This document shows positions 9,446 to 18,800 of a DNA stretch of 64,000 nt, piece after piece. Below the pieces are notes generated by a model that made no database searches, had not been told where the DNA came from, and saw only the letters and a list, made by a program, of their open reading frames with translations. Numbering within the stretch: the first letter of the stretch is position 1; each line of letters opens with the position of its first letter. The translations under genes and the position numbers were made by a program. This DNA is from Symbiodinium natans (taxonomy: Eukaryota; Sar; Dinophyceae; Suessiales; Symbiodiniaceae). The stretch lies in the NCBI GenBank assembly GCA_905221605.1, contig CAJNDS010002151.1, positions 570,259-634,258 on the forward strand, written 5' to 3'.

Positions 9446-10260
9446 CCTTAGGGTTGCACGTTGCCAGGGCCAACCCTAAACCCTAGCCCTAAACCCTAAA
9501 CCCCAAACCCTAGCCCTAAACCCTAAACCCCAAACCTCAGTGAGGTGCATCCTGCGAGTAGCTATGCGGGTGGAACCCGAAGACCTTTGGCACCTCGAGC
9601 TGAGGTTAGGGTTTAGGGTTTAGGGTTTAGGGTTTAGGGTTTAGGGATTAGGGTGTAGGGTGTAGGGTTTCGGGTTTCCGGTTTAGGGTGTAGGGTGCAG
9701 GGCGTAGGGTTTAGGGTGGTTTAGGGTTTAGGGTTGTAGGACTTCTGGTTTAAGGTTTAGTTGGGATGCTCCCCCCCCTCTTAAAGTCACCAGAACTCCT
9801 GTTTTGGCAGTCGAGGTTGCGCATACATGGTTCCCTGAGGAGTTATCAACAATGTCATTTGGGTGGTCTCAAAATTGTGGCATTTGTTTTGTAAATTTTG
9901 GGGTACCCTAAATATTAAGGCCGCCTTTGAATACTAACCCAAAAAGGGAGCACATGAACCTTAAAAAGGGTCGTATAACCTATGCTACAATAATCCCATT
10001 CAGGCATATGAGAGTTGATCAAAATACCTGTTCCTCAAATTCGCCTATGTTTCCCATACAAAGCAATGGTAACCCTAAATGATTTCGCTCATAGGTTTGG
10101 GAAGGAACCGCTTCAAGCTGAGGTAAGCCCCGGGGTCCTGCGGGAGGGTCACTGGAGAGGGTCAGGAGGGCCCACTTTTCTTATGCGTCTTAACCTATCG
10201 GGCTTAAGGGCTTAAAGTGTAGGGTGTCCTGACGCGACTCACAGCCCATAGACCAATTCC

Positions 10261-10368
10261 TACCTTGAGAACCCACGACCTGCTTTTCTTGTAGGTTATC
10301 ACTCTACAACCCCTTATGGGATTCCCAGGTAACCTGCCAAAAAAGCAAGTTCTGGGGTTCTCAAGGTA
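10261..10368. mobile_element. TIR element, single copy family
   Basis: TACCTTGAGAACCCACGAC at the left pairs with TTCTGGGGTTCTCAAGGTA at the right. CTGCTTTTCTTGTAGGTTA pairs internally with TAACCTGCCAAAAAAGCA-like sequence. It is a 108-bp hairpin with no coding capacity. Confidence 0.7.
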
Positions 10369-10721
10369 GACCTGAACCCTAAATCATGGTGAGCTCCGGC
10401 CCCCTCTCTTGTGTTTGAAGGGGTTTAAGGTTTAGGGTTTAGGGTCTACAGCAGTTTAGAGTTTAGGGTTGAGTGGTTTAGGGCAAGTTTAGGGTTAGGG
10501 TCTAGGGTTTAGGGTTTAAGGGTTAGGGGTTAGGTTTAGGATGTAGGGTTTAGGGCAGTTTTCTCCATCTGCTTTACATAGTCCTTCATCAAGGACAATA
10601 GCACAGTACATGTCTTTGAGTGTTGCTGGTCCTGCGACCCTGAACATCACAGTTGACGGTCGTGAGAGCTTCGGTGGTAGTAGGGGAGGGATACAGGCAC
10701 TCTAGGTTTTCTGGAAGGGGT

Positions 10722-10835
10722 TGTTTGTATGGTGGTTTCCGACATTCGGGGTAAGTTATTGGGGTCCTTGTTATAAGCGAATCCTACTGTTTGGGGTCTA
10801 TATTAGGGGTCCCTTATTTTTGTGGGAATCACCCC
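10722..10835. mobile_element. Family F element
   Basis: It starts TGGTGGTTTCCGACATT, carries TTATTGGGGTCCTTG and TTAGGGGTCCCTTATTTT, and ends near GGAATCACCCC. Confidence 0.5.
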
Positions 10836-11216
10836 TTGTATACCCCAAAATGAGCCCCAAAAACGGAACCCTGAACCCCAAACCCTGCACCCCAAAGCCC
10901 GAAACCCTAAACCCTAAACCCCCATGAAAGGGTTGCACGTTGCAAGGGCCTGGGAGACCCATCAGCCCGAGAATCGGCTTCTGAGCTGCTGGGCTGGAGA
11001 CTTGCAATCTGAATCCTCCTTGTAGTGCTTTCTTTGGCATCATTTTAGGGTTTAGGGTGTAGGGTTTAGGGTTTAGTGTATCCTAAGACACCTCACTGGT
11101 ACCGTTCTGGCACATCCTGCCAAGGCTCGCCAACTCGCGCCAACACCACAGAGGTGCGGGGGCTGCTTGAGGTTGGGTTTTGGCTGCGGAGGGTGTTTTT
11201 GTTGTTTTTTTCGGTG

Positions 11217-11218
11217 AA

Positions 11219-11256
<38 letters not shown>
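11217..11256. repeat. Poly-G tract
   Basis: There is a run of about 37 G. Its length is likely unreliable in sequencing. Confidence 0.85.
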
Positions 11257-11257
<1 letters not shown>

Positions 11258-11404
11258 GGTACTACAGGACGGTAGGGGAGTTCCGTTTACCCACAAAAGG
11301 AGATGCACCTTAGTTTTTGCAGGGGTGCGTGTATGTGTACATACATACATGCATACATGCATACAAAGGCTATGGGTTAAATGGAAAATGAATACTGTGT
11401 GTAT

Positions 11405-11418
11405 ATATATGTATAATA

Positions 11419-11466
<48 letters not shown>
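11405..11466. repeat. TA/ATATAT microsatellite
   Basis: A TA dinucleotide tract with a few interruptions follows TACATACATGCATACA-type sequence. Confidence 0.85.
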
Positions 11467-11549
11467 CTACATACATTGCACATTACGCATACATATGTAG
11501 GTGCATATGTGTATATGTGTGTGCACATAGTATATGTTTGTATTCATTA

Positions 11550-11826
11550 CCAACAGCCGAATGGGAGAAAGGCGAGGCACCAGAACGGGACCCCACGCCG
11601 GAACGGAACGAGTTTTGGCCTTGGGAGCCAGAGTCGCGTTCTTACGCCGCCAGGCGCGAACTTTTCCTTCTTGGTCCTTGATGGTCTTTTCTTGCTGTTG
11701 AGTTGCACCGCTGGGTTGCTGTTTGTAGTCATTCTGTTCCCTTTGGTTTTCGTGTATTGGGAATCCGCTGTTAGGGATACAAAGGTTGCTGTAGGTAGAG
11801 AGCCCCTGCCTCCTGGCAAATATTGA
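11550..11826 (+). CDS. Candidate membrane-protein exon
   Basis: An open frame free of telomeric units encodes a polar, basic stretch followed by a strong hydrophobic helix (LVLDGLFLLLSCTAGLLFVV, then ILFPLVFVYW) and a charged tail (ESAVRDTKVAVG). It lies between the candidate N-terminal transporter exons and the POT C-terminal exons, so it may be a middle helix of the same transporter. The exon borders are not clear, and antisense frames are also open. Confidence 0.35.
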
Positions 11827-11974
11827 ACCGAACCGGAAGGAAGGTTCTCTGTTCATACCATTTTCCTGTTATTGGTAACTGCATATATTGGCTGTCCTTT
11901 TGGGGATACTAGTAGGATAACCCCATACTTAATTCATACGGTGCAGGACCTTTTGTGCCTTAAGGTTTTGTTCA

Positions 11975-12089
11975 CTTGGTAGCCCAGAGTGGTACCCTTT
12001 ACCCCTGTTTGGGGTTCAAGGTTCCCTTATAAAGTAACCAACCCAAGAAAGGGTGCCCCTTATCATAATATGGTTACTGGGCCACCAAG
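11975..12089. mobile_element. Family C TIR element
   Basis: CTTGGTAGCCCAGAGTGGTA at the left pairs with TGGTTACTGGGCCACCAAG at the right. The interior has GGTTCCCTTATAAAGTAACC. It ends 14 bp before the next exon candidate. Confidence 0.8.
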
Positions 12090-12103
12090 TTCAGCATTTC
12101 TAG

Positions 12104-12162
12104 GACTCTGGGGATGAGGTGCCTGGCCCAGCAGTACCGGACCAAGGTCGCCTTATTCCTTG
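12104..12162 (+). CDS. Candidate exon next to a family C element
   Basis: The exon is bounded by a CTAG|G acceptor and a GC donor (TTG|GC). The frame reads TLGMRCLAQQYRTKVALFL. It is plausible as a transporter loop plus helix start in the + strand gene, but no motif confirms it. Confidence 0.35.
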
Positions 12163-12486
12163 GCGTACGTAAATAGCATGGATGAAACCTTGTATGTTTT
12201 TGTTAGCACCTATGTGTGTGCAAGGCCCCTGTACACCCCAAAGAACCAAGAAAATAACTCTCAACCCGAAGCCCTAAACCCTAAACCCCAAACCCCAAGC
12301 CCCAAACGCCAAACCCTAAACCCTAAACCCTAAACCCTAAACCCCAAACCCCAAACCCCAAACCCCACAGCCTAAAGCCTAAAGCCTAAACCCCAACCGC
12401 CCCCCCCGGCGAAAGGACGCTCCAGCTCCTGGACTTGCCGCACTGCTGCCACCGCTCCTGCTCCTTTCTCCGCCAGGGGCCCGACT

Positions 12487-12720
12487 TGGTAGCCAGCGGT
12501 ACCCTGTTGCCCTTAGGTTGATTCTAGGTTCCCGGTTTAGGGTTTAGGGTTTAGGGTTTAGGGTTTAGGGTTTAGGTTTTCGGGTTTAGGGTTTACGGTT
12601 TAGGGTTCTACTTGGTAGCCAGCGGTACCCTTTTGCCCTTAGTTTGGTACGAGGTTCCCTTATGAAGTAACCTTATACCCCATAAACCCTAAACCCTTAA
12701 AATGCTGCTGCCGGGCTACC
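12487..12720. mobile_element. Family C fragments, duplicated left end
   Basis: The left end CTTGGTAGCCAGCGGTACCC occurs twice (about 12488 and 12611), separated by a TTTAGGG array. Only the second is followed by a possible right end (GGGCTACCGAG near 12712-12722). The first copy seems to have been cut by, or duplicated around, the telomeric array. Confidence 0.55.
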
Positions 12721-12986
12721 GAGCCTAAGACGGCTAAGAGTTGCTAACACTTCCTTGCAGTCCTGTCAACGACTCAAAAGGGTTCGAATGTTCGGACCAA
12801 AACTCTAATAGGGTACATCGGGTAGACCGGCACTGGTAGTCCGAACTGAAACGTCAGAACTCTAGACCTTGTGGGTTTAGATCCATGTTGTTTATTTTTC
12901 GGGCGCTCTACCTAGGCACGACGGCTTCCGATTGAGCAGCTTGATGTGAATTCCAACCATTTTGTTATCCATTATCTACCAATGTT

Positions 12987-13173
12987 ATGGTAGCAACTGA
13001 ACTTCTATACTCATATGATGGTAGTTTAAGTTCCTTAAAACTACCCGCAGACAACAGTGATCCCAGTTGGCCATGTCCAGCCGTGCCAAGAGGTTCTATG
13101 GAGCAGCCATTCAATGGACAACTTCTTGGTACGTCCAAGCTCTTTACTGCAACAGGCGCGACAGTGATTCAGG
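12987..13173 (+). CDS. Unidentified ORF or exon
   Basis: The open frame contains LLYSYDGSLSSLKLPADNSD and FNGQLLGTSKLFTATGATVI. It is free of repeats and ends at a CAG|GTTCGG donor-like site just before TTTAGGG units. No family is recognised. Its composition suits an extracellular or loop segment of the surrounding + strand gene, but that is a guess. Confidence 0.35.
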
Positions 13174-13884
13174 TTCGGGGTTTAGGGTTTAGGGTTTAAG
13201 GGTTTAAGGGTTTCAGGGTTTAGGGTTTTTGGGTTTCGACAAAACTGCAAAGGTTTAGCGGTCGACGAAGTGGTCTTTGTTTCGGACTTTCAGCCCTGCT
13301 GTTACACACAGCCCTGCCCCTTCCCCCTCCCCCTTTACCCGTACCCCTTCCCCCCTCCTTCCCTGCTTAGGTTTAGGGTTTAGGGTGTCGGTTTTCGGGT
13401 AGGGTTCAGTATTTGTTCGGTTCCCTTCCAATCAAAAAAAGGTGATACCCTAACCCTAAACCCTAAACCCTACCATAAACCATGTCAACCCTCTCCGCAA
13501 CCTGTCTTCGCTTCCTTAAACCCACAAAGCACCTCAACCCTTAACGTCTAACCCCCAAACTCTTAAATCCCCGTGCCTAAATCCCTCCACCCCCGAATGA
13601 ACCACCAAACCCTAAACCCCAATCCCGAAGCATGCGCTACAGCTGCAGGTCTTTCTTCGGGATGGAACTACCTGCTTGCCTTCTGCAGGGCACGCGTAGG
13701 GTTGACGGTTTAGGGTTTGGGGTTTAGGGTCTAGGGTCTTGGGTTTCGGGCTTCGGGTTTAGGGTTTAGGGCTTCTTCGTGTTCTCAAGCCTTCAGCCTC
13801 TAGCCCACCCGGTTTACAGAAGGGTTTAGGTTTAGGGCTCCGGAATCTTCTGTGTCTCGCCCTGCTTCAGGGCCTCAAACAACA

Positions 13885-13980
13885 TCCACTGTTCACCCTT
13901 ATACGAACAGTCCTGAATAGGGATGAATAGGGGGTACTATAATTCCTATTAGGGACTGTCAGTAGAAGGGGGCACATCCC
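13885..13980. mobile_element. Family B TIR element
   Basis: The left part TGTTCACCCTTATACGAACA pairs imperfectly with GTCAGTAGAAGGGGGCACAT at the right. GAACAGTCCTGAATAGGGAT and ATTAGGGACTGTC are the family B core. Confidence 0.65.
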
Positions 13981-14404
13981 AATAATCAACCCTAAAGCCA
14001 AATGGAACCCTAGAACCCTTCAAAGCGGTTAGGGTTGAGGGTTTAGGGTTTAGGGTTTAGGGTTTCGGATTTAGGGTTTAGGGTTTAGGGTAGCTAACCT
14101 AAACCTAACGAAGCTCAAGACCCTCAACAAGCTCTAAAAGCCCTAAACCTGGAGGCCTTCAAAACCCTAAAACCCTAAAACCCTAAAGCCCTAAAACCCT
14201 AAAACCCCTAAACCCTAAACACTAAACCCGTTCAGCTTCGGTCGGCACCCAGCTTGTTTGTTCTCGATAGCTCTGCCTCTAAAGCCCTGGCAATTCCAGT
14301 AACCCCGATGTAGGGCCTAAACCCTGCAAACCCTATAAGCGCCTGTTAGCGGCAGAAAGCCCTTCTAGTGTTCTAAAAGTCCAAGAAGAACCCCATAAGC
14401 TCTC

Positions 14405-14560
14405 TAAACCCTATAAGCCATATTAGATGCCCTATAAACCCTATAAACCCTGTAACCCTACAAACCCTATAAACCCTATAAAACCCTATAAAACCCTATA
14501 AAGTCTATAAACCCTATAAACCCTATAACCCTATAAACTCTATAAACCCTATAAACCCAA
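14405..14560. repeat. CCCTATAAA variant array
   Basis: Nine- and ten-base derivatives of the telomeric unit (CCCTATAAA, CCCTATAAAA) with occasional variants. Confidence 0.8.
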
Positions 14561-14598
14561 CCCCGAAGCCCCCGTCGATCCCTGTCAGGCTTCGAGAG

Positions 14599-14658
14599 GC
14601 TTTGCTCCCTGGCGGTTCTGACGTGTCTAATTTCCCGGACGCGCGCGCCTCGTCTGAG
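14599..14658 (+). CDS. Candidate exon, 20 codons
   Basis: The AGAG|G acceptor and GT donor (TCTGAG|GT) bound exactly 60 bases in phase 0 that read ALLPGGSDVSNFPDARASSE. It fits the local splice grammar. The product is unknown; it may be a loop of the + strand transporter gene. Confidence 0.35.
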
Positions 14659-15053
14659 GTTGGAACCATGGGCCCTTTGTATGGTGGATCCGACGTATGG
14701 GCCCTTCTTATATTCGGTGTAAAAAAGGGGACCCTAGACCCTAAACCCTAGACCCTAGACCCTAAACCGTACACCCAAATTCAGAGCCCATACTTGGAAG
14801 CCCGAAATCCCAACCGATTGTAGCACATTCTAGCGAGTAAGTGAGAAGCAGCGTTTCTGGTTTCAGGTCTTCCATGCATGACAGCTCCCGAGAAGTCCCT
14901 AAGCCCTGTATAAACTTTCCCTTCATTTCCTTTAATCTCTCATATATTCCTTATCAATCCATTCACAAATGTTTGTTTTAAGGCCCCCCCCCCCCCCAAC
15001 ACCTACCCCAGCACACCCTAAAACCCCAAAACCCTGGGGGTTTGCAGACTGAG

Positions 15054-15110
15054 GTGCTGAAGTTGAGGCTGCAAACTCGCCACGGGGGCAGCAAGATGTT
15101 GGGGGGACTC
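15054..15110 (+). CDS. Candidate exon with basic helix
   Basis: It follows a TGAG|G acceptor and encodes VLKLRLQTRHGGSKMLGG. The donor is unclear. It is placed by splice pattern and composition only. Confidence 0.28.
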
Positions 15111-15404
15111 TTAGAACCCACAACCCTAAACCCTCAACCCTAAACCCTAAACCCTATAAACCCGAACCCGAAACCCTAAACCCTCTTGGGCAGTAGGACT
15201 TCGGATTTGGGGTCTTTGGGGGCCCTGAAACCCGAACATTCAGTCCCTGAATCTGTGGTCGATCTGGCGCGATGTATTCTTGTATGGTTCTATTATTTCA
15301 TTATATTCGCGGCCGGGGATTACTAGTCTTGCATGACTCTATATTTCGACCCGGATGAAGTTTCCATTCGGTCCTGCTTCAGGGATTCTAAGAAGGAAAG
15401 TTTT

Positions 15405-15517
15405 GCCCAGATTTTCCAAAACCCCTCAAGTAAGGAATATACCCTAATTCATTATGAGGACCCTCAGTATAAATTTTGGGTATCTTCCTTAATTAAGGGG
15501 GTTTGGAAGATCTGGGT
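15405..15517. mobile_element. Family A TIR element, intact
   Basis: The left end GCCCAGATTTTCCAAAACCC and the right end GGGGTTTGGAAGATCTGGGT are inverted repeats. AAGTAAGGAATATACCCTAA pairs with the TTTTGGGTATCTTCCTTAAT side. It is a 113-bp element with no credible gene, although an ORF crosses it. Confidence 0.8.
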
Positions 15518-15539
15518 ACATACCAGGGTGCCCCCTGGT

Positions 15540-15800
15540 TAAACCCTAAACCCTAAACCCTAAACCCTAAACCCTAAACCCTAAACCCTAAACCCTAAAC
15601 CCTAAACCCTAAACCCTAAACCCTAAACCCTAAACCCGGAACCCGGAACCCGGAACCCGGAACCCGAAACCCGAAACCCGAAACCCTAAACCCTAAACCC
15701 TAAACCCTAAACCCTAAACCCTAAACCCTAAACCCTAAACCCTAAACCCTAAACCCTAAACCCTAAACCCTAAACCCTAACCCTAAACCCTAAACCCTAA
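15540..15800. repeat. Long CCCTAAA array with CCCGGAA/CCCGAAA core
   Basis: About 36 heptamers. A block of CCCGGAA and then CCCGAAA variants (about 15633-15683) sits between exact CCCTAAA stretches, which indicates local variant amplification. Confidence 0.92.
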
Positions 15801-15834
15801 ACCCTAAGCCTAGCTAAGCCGATGTAGATGGCAG

Positions 15835-18800
15835 GCCTTGGTCTAGGATGTGTCTGCGCTGCCCTGGCGATGTTCGTCGCTGCAGCTGTGGAGGTCGCCA
15901 AAACGGTGGGGGGGGGGGGAGGGAGTGTGTCCTAAACCCTAAACCTTAAACCTTCAACCCGAAACCCTAAACCCCAAACCCTAGACCCTAAACCCTAAAC
16001 CCGGTTGGGTTCAGGGTTTGGGGTTTCGGGTCTAGGGCTCAGGGCGCGTATCTGTTTAACACGGAGTATGGGAGGTTCTCCAGTATGTCCTTACATGATA
16101 TGTATTCGGTTGAAGGTGCTCTTGGGGCTCAGAATTAGTTCAAACCTAACCCAAAAAGACGCGTATTCAGAGAGAAGCGACCCACAGGGTTTCAGGATTT
16201 AAGACAAGATAAATGGAAACTGTATGTGTTTCACGAGCAGCTCGCTATTTTGTTAACCTTGAAAAGGTCACCTCACGAGGGATGCCCAGGCTGACTAACG
16301 GGTTTTGGGTTTTGGGTTTAGGGTTTAGGGCCTAGGGTTGCTTCGGTCAAGATGTTTCGGCGAAACGTTCGGTCAAAAACAAAGTGGGACCCAAACCCTG
16401 TACAAATTCTATAAACCCCTAAACCCTCAACCCTAAACCCTAGACCCTAAACCCTAAACCCTAAACCCTAAACCCTAAACCCGAAACCCTAAACCCTAAA
16501 CCCTAAACCCTAACTTAGGAGCTCCGATTTCGGGTCGGCCTTGCGGCTGCCTTTGCAGGTGGCTCGACGCGACTGGACTCCCCGACTCCCCGGCGCGCCA
16601 GCCAGAGGGGGAGAGAGCGGGAGTTGAGGATTCATGGCCCTAAGTTCTAAGCCCTGAACCCTAAACCTCTCCTACCATATAATTATAAACCTTAATGGTA
16701 TTCGTGGGCAAGGCCAAATATTTTGGGCCTTGCCCACGAATTTTTGGGCCTTGCCCACGAATTTCTGGGGTTGTTGGGTCGTGGGCAAGGCCCAAAAATT
16801 CGTGGGCAAGGCCCAAATACTCGTGGGCAAGGCCCAAATATTCGTGGGCAAGGCCCAAATATTCGTGGGCAAGGCCCAAGTATTCGTGGGCAAGGCCCAA
16901 ATATTCGTGGACAAGGCCCAAGTATTCGTGGGCAAGGCCCAAACATTCGTGGGCAAGGCCCAAGGCCCACAATGCCCTTGAGACCCTAAACCGTTGAGCC
17001 CCTAAATTTTTGAGACCCTCAACACTTGAGACCCTAATTAGGGTTTCAGGGCCTCAAGGCCTGGCGTTTAGGGTTTCAGGGCCTCAAGGGTGGCCCCAAG
17101 GCATGGCGTTTAGGGTTTCAAGGGTTCAGGGCCTGTGTTTAGGGTTTCAGGGCCTCAGGGCCTGTGTTTAGGGTTCCAGGGCCCAGCGTTTAGGGTTTCA
17201 AGGCTTCAGGGCCTGTGTTTAGGGTTTCAGGGCCTCAGGGCCTGTGTTTAGGGTTTCAGGGCCCAGCGTTTAGGGTTTCAAGGCCTCAAAGCCTGTGTTT
17301 AGGGTTTCAAGGCTTCAGGGCCTGTGTTTAGGGTTTCAGTGCCTCAGGGCCTGTGTTTAGGGTTTCAGGGCCCAGCGTTTAGGGTTTCAAGGTATCAGGG
17401 CCTGTGTTTAGGGTTTCAGGGCCTCAGGGCCTGTGTTTAGGGTTTCAGGGCCCAGCGTTTAGGGTTTCAAGGCCTCAAAGCCTGTGTTTAGGGTTTCAAG
17501 GCCTCAGGGCCTGTGTTTAGGGTTTCAAGGCCTCAGGGCCTGTGTTTTGGGTTTCAGGGCCTCAGGGCCTGTGTTTAGGGTTTCAGGGCCAAGCGTTTAG
17601 GGTTTCAAGGTTTCAGGGCCTGTGTTTAGGGTTTCAGGGCCTCAGGGCCTGTGTTTAGGGTTTCAGGGCCCAGCGTTTAGGGTTTCAAGGCCTCAGGGCC
17701 TGTGTTTCGGGTTTCAGGGCCCAGCGTTTAGGGTTTCAAGGCCTCAGGGCCTGTGTTTAGGTGTTTAGGGTTTCAGGGCCTCAGGGCCTGTGTTTAGGGT
17801 TTCAGGGCCCAGCGTTTAGGGTTTCAAGGCCTCAAAGCCTGTGTTTAGGGTTTCAAGGCCTCAGGGCCTGCGTTTAGGGTTTCAGGGCCCAGCGTTGAGG
17901 GTTTCAAGGCCTCAGGGCCTGTGTTTAGGGTTTCAGGGCCAAGCGTTTAGGGTTTCAAGGCCTCAGGGCCCAGCGTTTAGGGTTTCAAGGCCTCAAGGCC
18001 TGTGTTTAGGGTTTCAAGGCCTCAACGCCGTGTTTTTTCAAGTTTTTCAGGGTTTTTCAAGGTTTTTCAATGTTTTTTAAGGTTTTTCCATGTTTCTTCG
18101 GGTTTTTTCAGGGTTTTTCGGAGGAAGGGCTGCCCCCGCGACCTTTTCACAGCCTAATTTCGGTCAAGGGGGGGTCGTATTTTTGGATTTTAAAGGCAAA
18201 ATAGTCTTTGGAGACCCTCCTTGCCTCAAACTCCGACCCCCCCTTGAGAGGGAAAGTTTGCCTCAAAAAACACCCGACCTCAGGCTTGGCCTAGACCCGC
18301 AATGAAAATGCGAATTTTTAGTACTGAAATCGAGGGTTCTGGGTGGCCTCTCGTTTTCTGGGTTTTTGTGTTTTTCAAGTTTTTAAGACCTCAAAGCCTC
18401 GCGTGGTTTAGTATCTCCACCTCCTCGTTTGTTAAGTGGAAATCATTCATTTTGTTTTTGAACCATCCTAATAAAAAGAAGAAACTTTTTATTTCTTAAT
18501 GTTATGGGAACTTCGGGTGGGTGGGTATTTTTCGATGTTCTAAACACAGAGCCTAAACGAGAAACTGCTCGACCAGGAGCTCTTGAACCCTAAACCCTAA
18601 ACCCTAAACCCTAAACCCTAAACCCTAAACCCTAGACTTGGATCTTTAATTCAGGGGCATTGGGCTCTTTGGGTGAGGTTTTTTGGGGGGTTTAAGGGTT
18701 CAAATTTGGGAGCCAGGCGTCAAGGCGCTAAACCCTAAACCCTAAACCCTAAACCCTAAACCCTACACCCTACACCCTACACCCTACACCCTAAACCCTA

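Noticed and set aside
9276-9473. Minus-strand ORF of repeated FIG/GFI residues
   Set aside because: It is the translation of the nine-base CCCTATAAA array; the period keeps frames open.
16661-16997. Six overlapping ORFs on both strands (repeats such as WARPKYS, GLAHEYL, WALPTN)
   Set aside because: A 21-bp stop-free tandem repeat opens all six frames, so none is evidence of a gene.
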